Assembly: GCA_017406465.1 (NCBI GenBank)
Contig: JAFQYM010000024.1
Coordinates: 1-64,000 of the forward strand
From: Kiritimatiellia bacterium
GTDB taxonomy: Bacteria; Verrucomicrobiota; Kiritimatiellia; RFP12; UBA1067
Length of the DNA: 64,000 nt
Reading direction: 5' to 3'
In this document: in pieces, positions 33,162 to 42,884 of the stretch
Position numbering within the stretch: position 1 is the stretch's first letter
Layout of the letters: every line of letters begins with the position of its first letter
Notes under the pieces: generated by a model
The model's input: the letters and a program-made list of their open reading frames with translations, nothing else
Databases searched by the model: none
What the model was told of the DNA's origin: nothing
Made by a program: the position numbers and the translations under genes

Positions 33162-33279
33162 AAATAGATGCGCATCCGACAAATGGTAATTCATTGATTT
33201 TGTCACGTTCTAGTTCAGCCGCCGACCGTTTCCGTCTCGGCCAACGCGCCGGGCTATGCGGCAACCGCACCCCGCATTG

Positions 33280-33365
33280 AGCACACCTCTAGCGAAATTG
33301 CTTCGCAATTCTCACTCCGTTCGGGTGATATGCCTCCGGCGCTCGCTTCGCTCGGGGGATATTCA
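33280..33365. other. Cluster of three small hairpins in a non-coding gap
   Basis: Within the 628-bp gap 33123-33750, three short inverted repeats follow each other: GAAATTGCTTCGCAATTC, CACTCCGTTCGGGTG and the GCGCTCGCTTCGCTCGG stem, closed by flanking GATATGCC/GGGGATATTC arms. Compact hairpin groups of this kind are typical of REP-like dispersed elements. No protein is supported here. The rest of the gap holds the ExbB promoter and the decayed fragment at 33430-33700. Confidence 0.45.
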
Positions 33366-33429
33366 ACCATCATCATCGTCAGTTTATTGGTCATTTCATT
33401 GTTTCTTCAAATCGTTTTCCGATCCACCT

Positions 33430-33700
33430 CACTTCACGACCTCCCAATGGCCGTCATTGGCAATGCAGGTTTTGCAGATCGTGCTCAGCGAGGTCGGCAA
33501 GCCAAGACCCCGCGCAGATATGGACAGGTCTTCTCACGCACCTCCCGCTGCACTACCTCAAGTTCCTCTCCGGATGGGACAAGGCGTTCTCGCGCCTCGT
33601 CGGGATCGTGCGCTCGGCGGCGTGGATGGACCTGGACATCGTGGAGACCCTGCGCCTCCTATGGGATGGTAGCCGCCTGGACGAACTTTTTGCGCTTTGA
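33430..33700 (+). pseudogene. Decayed gene fragment, possibly a transposase C-terminus
   Basis: One frame encodes TSQWPSLAMQVLQIVLSE and continues to near 33523. A neighbouring frame from 33524 to the TGA at 33698-33700 encodes THLPLHYLKFLSGWDKAF, SRLVGIVRSAAWMDLDIV and ETLRLL. Removing a single A near 33524 joins both into one helical, plausible protein, so this looks like a frameshifted relic without a start. The HYLxFLxGWDxAFxR(L/F)..(L/I)VR(S/A) pattern resembles, from memory, C-termini of IS4-type DDE transposases; I cannot verify that. No terminal inverted repeats were found. Confidence 0.35.
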
Positions 33701-33750
33701 AAATACTGGGGCAACAGGCATCTTGCCCATTGCGATAGGGCGCGAGCCGC

Positions 33751-36700
33751 CTACGGCACCGCCACCTCCACATACCCTATCTGCCAGCTTCTTGCCTTGA
33801 CGGAAAACTCTATGGCAGAGGCTCTGGCAGAATCTGGATTAGGAATCGCCATGTCCAGAATCACGGAAAATCCATACTTCACGGCTTTCCCGCCAAAGAT
33901 AGGAAGCAGTGCGTGGCATACATCTTCATTATCGTCGTAATCATACGGCATCAAGCGTGTTTCCGTTGTCGTGGCCAATATTCCAGAACCAGACCAACTA
34001 ACAGACACCTTGCCCCTTTCGCCAAACGTCAATCGTGCCGTGATCGGCTCGTAGTAAGACGTCATGTCAAGAACAAGAACGTTATCCACAGAATCAAACG
34101 CGGGCAAATGCCTTGGGATTACGGGAAGAGCCCACGGATCCTGAATAAATTCGGCGTATTGTGTAGCGTTCGGTTCGCCTCGCGGTGAAAAATAGGCATC
34201 TAGTGTGGCTTTTCCTACTTCAACATCTGCGTAGAGGAATTTTGAAACTACGAGACTTTTACGCAAACATACGTTTGCCGTTACAGGTTTTTCGGAAGAG
34301 GGGATCCCCCATTCATATTCCTCTTCACCAAGCTTTTGGGGCAGATAATCCGACGGATATGCCTCGCTCCAAGTATTACCAGATTCTTCAGTACCGTGAA
34401 ACTCGCTCAGCCATCCCGAACGACCAACCGTGAAACCTTGTATGTCCATATCTAAATTAGACGGAGAATCACCATCCTCTATCCATTGCTCCCAGCCATA
34501 GAATGATCCGACCGCCCAATCCGGCAAGTCGCCGACATCAATCTCATACGGTCCTCCATGGGAGAAATCCACCAATATGGATTCAATCCTAACTGAAGCC
34601 ACCTTGATGTTCGAAGCTGCCGCAGGAACAGCAGATGGTATTGCGAGATCGAAATCAAATCCAGTCTGGACAAAATCACCATAGCCGTCTATGCGCGTCT
34701 TGTCAAGGAACGTCAACCAAAGTTTGGCGTGCACCGTTCCGTCGGCATCGCGAGCGTATGGCGAGATGTAGGACGAACAAGTGGCGGCCGGCTTCGTCCC
34801 GGACCAAGTCGCCGTGACCGCGCCTTTCGTCCCGAACTTGAGCGTCACTTCGCCGTCGCTGCAGTCGGACTTGACCGGGACAACCCTTATGTTGTCCTTC
34901 CCGAACACAGGCAGTCCGGACACGGCGGGCTTGCGGGAATAGAGGGACTGATATACGACACCTTTACTCTCAACAGGATCGTCGTCTTCATCGCATACGC
35001 CGATGTCTTGCGTAGTCAGGCATCCCAGCAATGCTCCATCTTCTCCGTACGCGACCGGACTTATGATACCCGCGCAATCTCCCTCGCTGTATCCATCTTT
35101 CCCTTTGCGCCCAGACGCATAGTGGAACGAAAACGCGAAACTGCCGTCTTCTCGGCATTCGGTCAACTGCGCCGTACGCGATTCCGCACCTTCGCCTGGC
35201 GAGACGGTCTTCATGCTGATCTTGCCGTTGGCGGAAATTGTGACTGTGAACTGCTGGGGGCAAGTCCACGTCCCACGCAGTCTACGTGCTACGTTCTTTC
35301 CGTAGAACGTCCCGACGACCCAGTCGGGCAACGCCTCGACGTTGAGCGTGATCGTCGCGATCTGCTTCGCCTCGCCCTTCTTCGACGCCATGAACGTCAC
35401 CGTATAGGACCCGGCCTTCGCCGTGGGAACGCCGACGATTTTGCCTGTCTTCGCGTCCCACTTGAGGCCCGAGGGAAGCCCCGCGACCTTGACGGTCCAG
35501 CCGTCGGCGGGCGTGCAATCCACAAGTCCGTCGTCAAATATGACGCCGGACCGGACAATGCCGTATGCATCTGTTTCGGGCTTGAGCCCCGGCAGCGCCG
35601 CGCACTCGAAGTTAGGCACCGTGATCCTGAATGTCGCCGTGCTTGCATCGGTCGCCTTGGTCACTGCCGCGTTCGCAGCCTTCACGGTCACCGTGTAGAC
35701 GCCCGGCTTCGTCGCCTTGCCGCTGATCATCATCGTCTTCGCGTCGAACTTCAGGCCGGACGGAAGTCCAGAGACGGCAAGTTTCGGAAGCGACAACGAC
35801 GCTACGCACGCGCCCAAGTCGAGCGCAATCGTACCGTCCTTCTCCGTCGTCACATCCTCCACCGCGACCTTCAAACTGTCGGCGTCATCTTCCTTCGTGG
35901 CAAACAGCGCGAACACATACCGCGTCTCAGGAACGGTCACGTTCAGAGATGCTGAACGGTAATCCGCACCATCCACGCCATTCACCGTTCCCTTTTCACT
36001 GTTCGCCGTTTCATGCCAACCGGCGAACACATACCCCTTCGCGGGCGTCGCCTTGATTGTCACCTTCTTGCCCTCGGCATAGACGCCCGTGCCGGACGCC
36101 GTCCCGCCCTCGGTGGCGCAGATCACCATGAGCGGATAGTACGCCGTGCGCGTCAGCTTCGGCTCCTTCGCCTCCTTGCCGTCGCCCGAGACAGTTACCA
36201 TCACGTTCTCCGCCCACTGGTAGCCGGAGGCGTTCTTCGCCTTGATCTGCACCCAGTAGACGCCGCTCTTCGTAGGGGTTCCAGCAATCGTCATCTTCTT
36301 CGCGTCGAACTTGAGTCCCGTCGGCAATCCGCTCGCCGTGGCCGTCACATACGACTGCGAGTCGTCAGTCACCCAGACGTCGGACACTGCTTCCTTCAGC
36401 TCGAATTCCATCTGCGTGATGCCGAGCGAGTAAAGTCCGTCGTCGTCAATCGGGATGAACACCGCCGTCACCATATTCGTCTCGAAACCCTCCGGCACGG
36501 CGAACGCTAAGGACGGATTGCGACGCTCGTTCTTCGCGAGATTCAGTGAGTCGACAAGCGGACCTTCCCAGCGCGCGAACACACTGCCCTTGTCGGCCGT
36601 CGCCTTCCACGTAACCTTCTGGCCCGTCTTCCACGTCTTCGGCACGGTCACCTTGCCAGTACCAATAAGCTTCGGCTTAAGCTCCTGCTCGCTTCCGTCG

Positions 36701-39264
36701 CCGTTAAAGACGCCAACGCCCTCTTCCACGTCAAGTTTCACGCCTGTCGCGGCGTCTTCCACAACCTCGATACCCGCGCTCTCGCCGCCGCCGGCAATCT
36801 GTCCCTTCTTGCCATCCGACGTATCGACAATCGCCAGCTGTGTAGCCCTGCCCTCACCGTCACCTTTCACAACCCTAATCGCCGGCCCACCTGGTAGGGC
36901 GGCCTCCCCGAGACCGCCGTCCCCGACCATATTATGTCCATTCAAATCAATCGTCACCGCGCCCACATTGTCAGGAATCTCCACCGTCTCGCTCACGTCG
37001 TTCGTGAGCGTCACAACAATGTGGCCGTCCTCGCCAAGTGCAACCGTGACAACCCCAGAGAAAACTTTCTCCAGCACCTGCGCCTGCACAACGCGCTCAC
37101 TAAGCCAGTGGGCGTAAAGCGTCTCGTACACGCCGGTCAAGAACACAGTCTCATCCGTCACTTTCACGCCGCCATTCTTCTCAGTCCACCAGCCCATGAA
37201 CACATACCCCGCCCGCGTCGGTTCGTTCGGCAGGACGAACAGCGATTCTGAAATCTGTTCCTCGCTCTGCATCTTAGGCGTCCCGCCGTTTGCATCAAAC
37301 GCAACGGCACAAGGCGTACTGACAGCATCAGTGTACATTATTTCGCGACGATAGTTTCCTTCAAGCGGCCACTTCATTGGCAGCACATGTGATCCCGGCG
37401 TGCCGTCCCATCCAGTCGAATCCTTGTCAACGTAAGTGACAAGTGAGGCCGACATCCATTCGTATGAATTGTAGTAGGGGTCATAGTAATAATCCCAATT
37501 GTCGTGCGGCGTTCCCTCGTACAGATTTCTTCCTCCGTTCTGCAGCTCTGGGCAGTTGCCAATGAAGAACACACTCTTCAATCGTGCGCATCCGCTGAAC
37601 AGCCCATCCACAAGAGCACCAGTTCCGGGCTTGACCGTCGCTTCCGTGATTTGGGCATAAGTCGAGAATATCTCGGACACCTTCCTGGAATCTCCGCGCA
37701 GAGCTATCTTGGTTATTGAACTGTCGCCACCAAAGGCGTCGACACCAATCGATGACACGGACGACGGAATATCAACTTCCGTAATCCGCCAGCAGCCGTA
37801 GAACGCCTCTTCGCCAATGGACTCCACTCCATGTTCAACCTGCGCCCATGTGAAGCCGGTACAGTTCTTGAATGCGCGGTTACCGATGGACTTAACACTT
37901 CCCGGCACGATTACGTTGTCGAGATACGAGCATCCCATAAACGCCTCGTCACCGATTCGCGTAAGGCTCGGCGGCAGCACAAGCGTCTTCAGCTCCGTGC
38001 ATCCCTTAAGCGCCTCCGCGCCAATGGACATAAGCCGCGCCCTGTCGCCGAACTCCAGCCGCCTCAACGCCGTACATCCCTTCAGCGCCTCGCTACAAAT
38101 CCCCTTCAACTTGTCGGCATCTGGAATCGTCTCCTCCGCCTCGTCCGTATAGCCAATCAGCCATCCATCCAACACCCTATACCCACCCCACACTTCCGTC
38201 TGCAAATTCGTACACCCCGCAAACGCATAGTCCGCGATATTCGTAACGCTGTCCGAGATATGCACACTTGATATCGTCTGATACACCGCAGGGAACACTG
38301 TCGAAAGCCCCAAATCGCAGACAACTTGTGGCATCGTCACGCTCATTAATCCGCTGCAACCCGAGAACGCACTGTACCCTATATTCGTCACGCTGTTGGG
38401 TATCGTCACACTCGTCAGTCCGCTGCAATTATAGAACGCGCCGTATCCCAAGACTGTCTCGTCGGTAATCTCCACCTTTCTCAACTTCGACGGTATATAA
38501 TAGTAGTATGATGAATACGATGACGAATAGTATTGTTCTATGCGCGTGCCGCCACTATAGGATGATGTTCCGAAGATGTAGCCGAAAAGCGAATCACTGC
38601 TCCCAGTATTGCCACGGCGCGCACCGACAAACGGCAACGTCATCTCTTCGAGCCCACTACAGCCAGAGAACACAGAATATCCAATGTTCGTAACGCTGTT
38701 CGGAATCGTTACACTCGTAAGCCCGCTGCAACCGTTGAACGCAGATGAGCAGATGCTCGTAACGCTGTCAGGAATCGTCACGTTCGTCAGATCTGCGCAG
38801 TTTCTGAATGCACTCGCCCCAATGCCCACCACTGCACAACCATCAATTTCTTCTGGAATTACAACATCACCAGACTTCTGCGAAGTCTCAACAACCACAA
38901 CACCTCCATCCGCGACTTCATACTTCCAGTCCTTGAACACTGCGACCGCATATACCTCATCCTGCGCAATACCGTCGATGCATGTCGTGTAAGTTAACTC
39001 ATGTCGCCCACCGCCCGAAAGCGCATACGCAAACTCGCCTTCACCCGTCGCGCGCTTCACTTCTTCACCGTTGTCCATAATAACGACTGTTGCATTTGTA
39101 TTACCCCCAACCCAAGCAGCATCCCATGATATGTTAAGGACATCTACAACAGATTCATCCCACAGATCAATCGCAACGGGCGCACTCTCCCCCGAGCAGA
39201 TTACCCCGCCAATAGCCATTCCGGCCATCAACATTGTCACCAATATGAACATTGACTTCTTCAT
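33751..39264 (-). CDS. BspA-type LRR, InlB-repeat and Ig-like surface protein
   Basis: The start at 39264 (MKKSMFILVTMLMAGMAIG) follows GGAGGG and gives 1837 residues with a signal peptide. Residues about 135-525 contain at least nine LRR_5/BspA repeats (VTIPDSVTSICSSAFNGCSGL type), interrupted by a Tyr/Ser-rich insert near residue 255. Residues about 650-720 hold an InlB/Listeria-Bacteroides repeat (FDANGGTPKMQ ... YVFMGWWTEKNGG). Three putative Ig (He_PIG) repeats of the form GLPSGLKFDAKTMMISGK lie near residues 975, 1175 and 1265. The C-terminal part has two related modules opening LPDWVVGTFYGKN (about 1311) and LPDWAVGSFYGWE (about 1578). A surface adhesin is the family expectation. Confidence 0.9.
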   Translation of the reverse strand: MKKSMFILVTMLMAGMAIGGVICSGESAPVAIDLWDESVVDVLNISWDAAWVGGNTNATVVIMDNGEEVKRATGEGEFAYALSGGGRHELTYTTCIDGIAQDEVYAVAVFKDWKYEVADGGVVVVETSQKSGDVVIPEEIDGCAVVGIGASAFRNCADLTNVTIPDSVTSICSSAFNGCSGLTSVTIPNSVTNIGYSVFSGCSGLEEMTLPFVGARRGNTGSSDSLFGYIFGTSSYSGGTRIEQYYSSSYSSYYYYIPSKLRKVEITDETVLGYGAFYNCSGLTSVTIPNSVTNIGYSAFSGCSGLMSVTMPQVVCDLGLSTVFPAVYQTISSVHISDSVTNIADYAFAGCTNLQTEVWGGYRVLDGWLIGYTDEAEETIPDADKLKGICSEALKGCTALRRLEFGDRARLMSIGAEALKGCTELKTLVLPPSLTRIGDEAFMGCSYLDNVIVPGSVKSIGNRAFKNCTGFTWAQVEHGVESIGEEAFYGCWRITEVDIPSSVSSIGVDAFGGDSSITKIALRGDSRKVSEIFSTYAQITEATVKPGTGALVDGLFSGCARLKSVFFIGNCPELQNGGRNLYEGTPHDNWDYYYDPYYNSYEWMSASLVTYVDKDSTGWDGTPGSHVLPMKWPLEGNYRREIMYTDAVSTPCAVAFDANGGTPKMQSEEQISESLFVLPNEPTRAGYVFMGWWTEKNGGVKVTDETVFLTGVYETLYAHWLSERVVQAQVLEKVFSGVVTVALGEDGHIVVTLTNDVSETVEIPDNVGAVTIDLNGHNMVGDGGLGEAALPGGPAIRVVKGDGEGRATQLAIVDTSDGKKGQIAGGGESAGIEVVEDAATGVKLDVEEGVGVFNGDGSEQELKPKLIGTGKVTVPKTWKTGQKVTWKATADKGSVFARWEGPLVDSLNLAKNERRNPSLAFAVPEGFETNMVTAVFIPIDDDGLYSLGITQMEFELKEAVSDVWVTDDSQSYVTATASGLPTGLKFDAKKMTIAGTPTKSGVYWVQIKAKNASGYQWAENVMVTVSGDGKEAKEPKLTRTAYYPLMVICATEGGTASGTGVYAEGKKVTIKATPAKGYVFAGWHETANSEKGTVNGVDGADYRSASLNVTVPETRYVFALFATKEDDADSLKVAVEDVTTEKDGTIALDLGACVASLSLPKLAVSGLPSGLKFDAKTMMISGKATKPGVYTVTVKAANAAVTKATDASTATFRITVPNFECAALPGLKPETDAYGIVRSGVIFDDGLVDCTPADGWTVKVAGLPSGLKWDAKTGKIVGVPTAKAGSYTVTFMASKKGEAKQIATITLNVEALPDWVVGTFYGKNVARRLRGTWTCPQQFTVTISANGKISMKTVSPGEGAESRTAQLTECREDGSFAFSFHYASGRKGKDGYSEGDCAGIISPVAYGEDGALLGCLTTQDIGVCDEDDDPVESKGVVYQSLYSRKPAVSGLPVFGKDNIRVVPVKSDCSDGEVTLKFGTKGAVTATWSGTKPAATCSSYISPYARDADGTVHAKLWLTFLDKTRIDGYGDFVQTGFDFDLAIPSAVPAAASNIKVASVRIESILVDFSHGGPYEIDVGDLPDWAVGSFYGWEQWIEDGDSPSNLDMDIQGFTVGRSGWLSEFHGTEESGNTWSEAYPSDYLPQKLGEEEYEWGIPSSEKPVTANVCLRKSLVVSKFLYADVEVGKATLDAYFSPRGEPNATQYAEFIQDPWALPVIPRHLPAFDSVDNVLVLDMTSYYEPITARLTFGERGKVSVSWSGSGILATTTETRLMPYDYDDNEDVCHALLPIFGGKAVKYGFSVILDMAIPNPDSARASAIEFSVKARSWQIGYVEVAVP

Positions 39265-39358
39265 TTCAAGACCCTCCTTCAAATAGTTCCAGCGCGACCA
39301 CAACTCCGATCCTTCGCTTGCATTTTGTGCTACCGCGCTGTTCTTCTTGCCGTTCTAC

Positions 39359-41158
39359 TTACTGATTGGACAGGGTACAGACAAGGCGGAATCCGATGCT
39401 GCGGTACCTGACCCGTTGGTCGTAGTAATCCCCCGGGTTGTCGCTTGCCCTGCTGGACGAGGTGCAGCTGGACGCATAGCTGAGCCAACCACCGCCGCGC
39501 AACACCCGATATGACCCCGAGGAAGAACCTTTGGGATCTGTTCCGCCCGTCAAACCACTCGCATACCAGTCCAAGCAAAACTCCTCCACATTACCATGCA
39601 TGTCATAGAACCCCCACGAATTTGGCGACTTCGTGCCAACTTCACACGACTTTGTAGAGTTGTCTCTGTACCACATGAAACTACCATTAACGGAGTTGCC
39701 ATAATTATAAGTGGTAGTCGTTCCCGCGCGGCAGGCATATTCCCACTGCGCTTCCGTAGGCAGATCGAAATCAATACCCGTCCGTGTACGGAGCTTCCCC
39801 AAGAACGACGACGAGTCCACCGCAGAAGACGATGGCCATCCTGCCCCGGCAGAACTGCCCCGGATCATGTTGTACCAAACATAATGTACGGGATAACTAC
39901 TGCCTTTGCCGTTTGATGTTGAAGAACAAGGATCACTTCCAGTCACAAGTGCCCATTGTCGCTGCGTCACTTCAAACAACCCGCAGTAAAACGGCTTCGT
40001 CAACGTCACACCATATGAACCGTTCATCTTAAACGAACCCGCCTCGATGCGCTTCAAGACAAGTTTGGTCGTCTTGTATTCACTGACATTGAAGCCGCCG
40101 CTTGGTGGCACCGTTAGGTATGTGACGGGGTATGATGCCGCGTTCGATCCAGCTGAAAGGTCGATTACACAATATTGGTACGAGGGTTTGATTTTCTCGC
40201 AATAAGCTACTCTAAACAACACGTCATCAGATTTAAAATGAAAACCTTGCGCCTTCAAATCCCACACTACATGATGTAACCCTTCCTCTGTTCCAACATC
40301 TCCAGAAAGAAAGTCTGCAGCAGCTATATAGCAGGCTCCTGCAATTCGATTAGTTGCAGTCACCACAAGTACTGGGCAAAACCAATCTGATATCCCCTCC
40401 GACACATCACCAACAACTTCGTATGTAATGTCAACCTTACCCCACGGATACCGATGCTTCGCGGTCACATTCCTGATCGCAGAGCCAGCAAAGAATGTGT
40501 CAGAATTGTCGGCAGGCCCATAAAACTTTCCAACCACACTGTCATACAACCCCACAACCAAGTCAGATTTTCGTCGTACAGGCATCAGGCGATGTTTAGG
40601 TTCTTCACAACCAGCTGAGTAGAGCTCAAAATAGTACAGCCTGTATGTTGCTCTGTTGTCAACATCCTGAGCATCGATATCTGGCGAAAGATCGTTCCCT
40701 TTTTTATGGCTCGCAAACAACATTAAATCACTGCCTGGCGTATAGCCGCCTTCTGCCATCATTACATCTTGGTCAATGCCGTTGACCGAAAACCTACGCG
40801 TCGCATAGTCTGCCACGAAAGTAGTATCGCCATTAATGCTTGGACGAGTGTTCCCTTTTGTAGATGTATTCGTATTGCGATCACACCGCACCACACCATC
40901 AATGAAAAATGCGGTAAACGTGTTTGTCGTCATCGTTGTACGAGAACAGTAAAGGGCTTGCGTCTTCGCTGTAGAAGAAAGGCGAAACTTCATCTTGACC
41001 GTATCTGTGCATGTTGGCCTTATGTCAGTAACTATCCACTGACCGCCAGTCGCCACTATGCATTCAATCGGCTGATACGTTTCGTTGTTTGCGTCCACAT
41101 AATCTGCCAACGCGCTTGTCACAAGCATTAGTGCGGCAATACAGCATATCTTTTTCAT
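39359..41158 (-). CDS. Secreted protein with C-terminal SUMF1/FGE-like domain
   Basis: This 599-residue protein has a signal peptide (CCIAALMLVTSALA). Residues about 25-210 look like a LamG/concanavalin-like domain (FFIDGVVRCD, FAGSAIRNV). Residues about 370-597 are a sulfatase-modifying-factor (formylglycine-generating enzyme-like) domain: EVTQRQWALVTG, FDLPTEAQWEYACRAGT, YDMHGNVEEFCLDWY, VLRGGGW and RSIGFRLV. In the RGGGWLSYASSC segment only one of the two active-site cysteines of true FGE is present, so it may bind rather than oxidise substrate. Such domains are frequent in secreted proteins of PVC bacteria. The sequence is AT-richer than the core genes. Confidence 0.88.
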   Translation of the reverse strand: MKKICCIAALMLVTSALADYVDANNETYQPIECIVATGGQWIVTDIRPTCTDTVKMKFRLSSTAKTQALYCSRTTMTTNTFTAFFIDGVVRCDRNTNTSTKGNTRPSINGDTTFVADYATRRFSVNGIDQDVMMAEGGYTPGSDLMLFASHKKGNDLSPDIDAQDVDNRATYRLYYFELYSAGCEEPKHRLMPVRRKSDLVVGLYDSVVGKFYGPADNSDTFFAGSAIRNVTAKHRYPWGKVDITYEVVGDVSEGISDWFCPVLVVTATNRIAGACYIAAADFLSGDVGTEEGLHHVVWDLKAQGFHFKSDDVLFRVAYCEKIKPSYQYCVIDLSAGSNAASYPVTYLTVPPSGGFNVSEYKTTKLVLKRIEAGSFKMNGSYGVTLTKPFYCGLFEVTQRQWALVTGSDPCSSTSNGKGSSYPVHYVWYNMIRGSSAGAGWPSSSAVDSSSFLGKLRTRTGIDFDLPTEAQWEYACRAGTTTTYNYGNSVNGSFMWYRDNSTKSCEVGTKSPNSWGFYDMHGNVEEFCLDWYASGLTGGTDPKGSSSGSYRVLRGGGWLSYASSCTSSSRASDNPGDYYDQRVRYRSIGFRLVCTLSNQ

Positions 41159-41175
41159 AGCATTTCGTCCTTTGT

Positions 41176-41472
41176 TTACATGGGGCCAATCGAATCACAC
41201 ACATCTCTCAGCCCATACTCAACTTGCGTGTCTTTATAGCACCGATTCTCAAAGTCCTTCCTTTTATCTTCAGGCAAGCAATCCCTAATCGTTCTCATCG
41301 CAGCGAGCAACGACACTATGCTCTTCATCGCCCCTTGCTCAAGGTATGGGCGGATCATTGGCGATGCTATTCCTATAGAACCATTGGGGCCATGCAGATG
41401 CCTGGCCTTTTCAACCCATTCATCTCTGATGATTGAATCAAAGTTCAATATCTCAGCATACTTTAAAGACAT
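41176..41472 (-). CDS. Small hypothetical protein of the FRG cassette
   Basis: 98 residues (MSLKYAEILNFDSIIRDEW...), soluble and mostly helical, with no signal peptide and no family I recognise. It lies 35 nt after the 121-residue protein and probably ends the three-gene FRG transcript. GAAAGGAG upstream of the ATG supports the start. Its composition matches the AT-rich cassette. Function unknown. Confidence 0.6.
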   Translation of the reverse strand: MSLKYAEILNFDSIIRDEWVEKARHLHGPNGSIGIASPMIRPYLEQGAMKSIVSLLAAMRTIRDCLPEDKRKDFENRCYKDTQVEYGLRDVCDSIGPM

Positions 41473-41507
41473 GGCAAGCTCCTTTCACCGTTAAAGTATG
41501 TCTCTTG

Positions 41508-41873
41508 TCACAACACCATGAACTTGTTTACGGACAAAGGTTGTGCTGCCACATTTTTCGCGTTATCCCCGTCTTCAATAGACATAGTCAGATGAATTTT
41601 CATATGATTGGCCTTGGCCACAAGCAACGCGCTATAGTCCGTTCCGATCGCTTGAAAAGTTACATTCTCCACAACCACCAAAGACGGTCTATCCTCATGT
41701 TTGTGAACGTCTACTTTTTCGCCTTTTACAAGAAGAATCCTACGAACTGATTTCTCATCGCCCTCTTTGTCAAATATCAGTAAGTATGGCGGAGTTGGCA
41801 CTATTGTAAAAACGAGTTCGGTGGTTGACCGCGTGATTGTCTTCACAAACCCCTCTGTATGATACTCGCTCAT
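41508..41873 (-). CDS. Hypothetical protein overlapping the FRG gene
   Basis: 121 residues (MSEYHTEGFVKTITRSTTELVFTIV...), mostly beta, with no membrane segment, signal peptide or motif I can name. The start overlaps the stop of the FRG-domain gene by ATGA, so the two are translationally coupled and probably made in fixed ratio. Such tight coupling to a putative toxin or defence effector makes a regulatory, immunity or sensor role plausible, but this is inference from position only. Confidence 0.65.
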   Translation of the reverse strand: MSEYHTEGFVKTITRSTTELVFTIVPTPPYLLIFDKEGDEKSVRRILLVKGEKVDVHKHEDRPSLVVVENVTFQAIGTDYSALLVAKANHMKIHLTMSIEDGDNAKNVAAQPLSVNKFMVL

Positions 41874-42820
41874 TTTGACTCCTCCTCTTCTGATTTGATT
41901 TCCATGAAACGGTTGTCGAGTTCTTCGCAGACATTGGAAAGCTCGGGGTAAACAGACTCCGCCTCCATGCCGAAGTAGCGAAGTTGCTTGCGAATATCTT
42001 TCTTCGCTTCGGCCGCGATGCGAATGTAGCCAACCTGCTTGATGCCATCTGATGGCGCAGATGGGTTGTCGTAATCAGATGGCGAGAATGTCGGCTCAAG
42101 CGATTTCTTGCCATCACCACAACCAAACGCAAGAAACAGCCCGCCCTGACGGCGGATGCGCCGCGAATTCATCATCGGCTTAAACGCCCAAACATGCTTA
42201 ATTTCTTCACGAAGCTGCTTGCCAATATCTTTGTCATCATCCTCACTTAGAAACCCAGGACGATTGTTCTTTACCTCGTATGTAAGATAACCCAACCCTC
42301 TTTCTTGTGATGGCTTCACGTTCTCTGATGTAACAAGGGGCAAATGCGATATGGCAATTATGATATCACTCGTAAACGATTTTATCTTGTCGCTTCTGAC
42401 TTTCATTACGCGAATGAAACCATCTCGCCCATTATCCCGCTTCTCCACACATTTCTCGCCACCACCACAAGCGAAATGTGTTGAGAGTAGAACATTCGTG
42501 GACATATCGCAGAAACGTGTCGGAAGAAGATAGTGCTGCATCCGCGCAATGCGTTCCACCATTGTGCGGTCTTCCTCGAATGATGCCACATTTAGGCGCA
42601 TTGCTTCTTGGTAAAGTTCCCGCTCGTATTTAGCAAAACCTCTTCTATCCAAGAACGACTGAAAAGCTGTACCAAGTGGTTCGTCGTCGTAGTCAGATTG
42701 GTGGTTCTTGCTTTCACCACGAAAGAAGAACTCAGCGCGAGACTCTGGATACACAGACGACTCCTCGTCTATGATCCGCAACGCCTCACGTGCAATATCA
42801 TCTACTGTCCTGCACCGCAT
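41870..42820 (-). CDS. FRG-domain protein
   Basis: 316 residues. The N-terminal half shows the FRG hallmark FFFRGESKNH (residues about 27-36). The central signature ARMQHYLLPTRFCDMSTNVLLSTHFA corresponds to the family's aQHyGlPTRLLDwT.n...AlyFA. A later KHVWAFKPMMNSRRIRRQGGLFLAFG matches the common FRG 'RI..Q.G.F' element. FRG proteins have no settled biochemical role; they often occur in mobile or defence-type loci. Here it heads a three-gene cassette in a low-GC zone beside a PIN toxin pair. A palindrome at 42885-42912 lies upstream. Function as a defence or toxin component is inferred from context. Confidence 0.82.
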   Translation of the reverse strand: MRCRTVDDIAREALRIIDEESSVYPESRAEFFFRGESKNHQSDYDDEPLGTAFQSFLDRRGFAKYERELYQEAMRLNVASFEEDRTMVERIARMQHYLLPTRFCDMSTNVLLSTHFACGGGEKCVEKRDNGRDGFIRVMKVRSDKIKSFTSDIIIAISHLPLVTSENVKPSQERGLGYLTYEVKNNRPGFLSEDDDKDIGKQLREEIKHVWAFKPMMNSRRIRRQGGLFLAFGCGDGKKSLEPTFSPSDYDNPSAPSDGIKQVGYIRIAAEAKKDIRKQLRYFGMEAESVYPELSNVCEELDNRFMEIKSEEEESK

Positions 42821-42884
42821 CCGTTCGTTTCGCCTTTTCGTTTCCCCCTCCTCGTTTCAATCGGATTTGACACGGGGAAAATAA

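Noticed and set aside
33720-33750. Rho-independent terminator after the LRR gene
   Set aside because: A GGGCAA/TTGCCC stem is present around 33710-33730, but it has a weak 6-bp stem and no T-run in the correct direction, so support is too thin.
38280-38800. Tandem DNA repeats in the LRR gene as a separate mobile repeat
   Set aside because: They follow the 23-residue LRR_5 protein period and are explained by the protein repeats.
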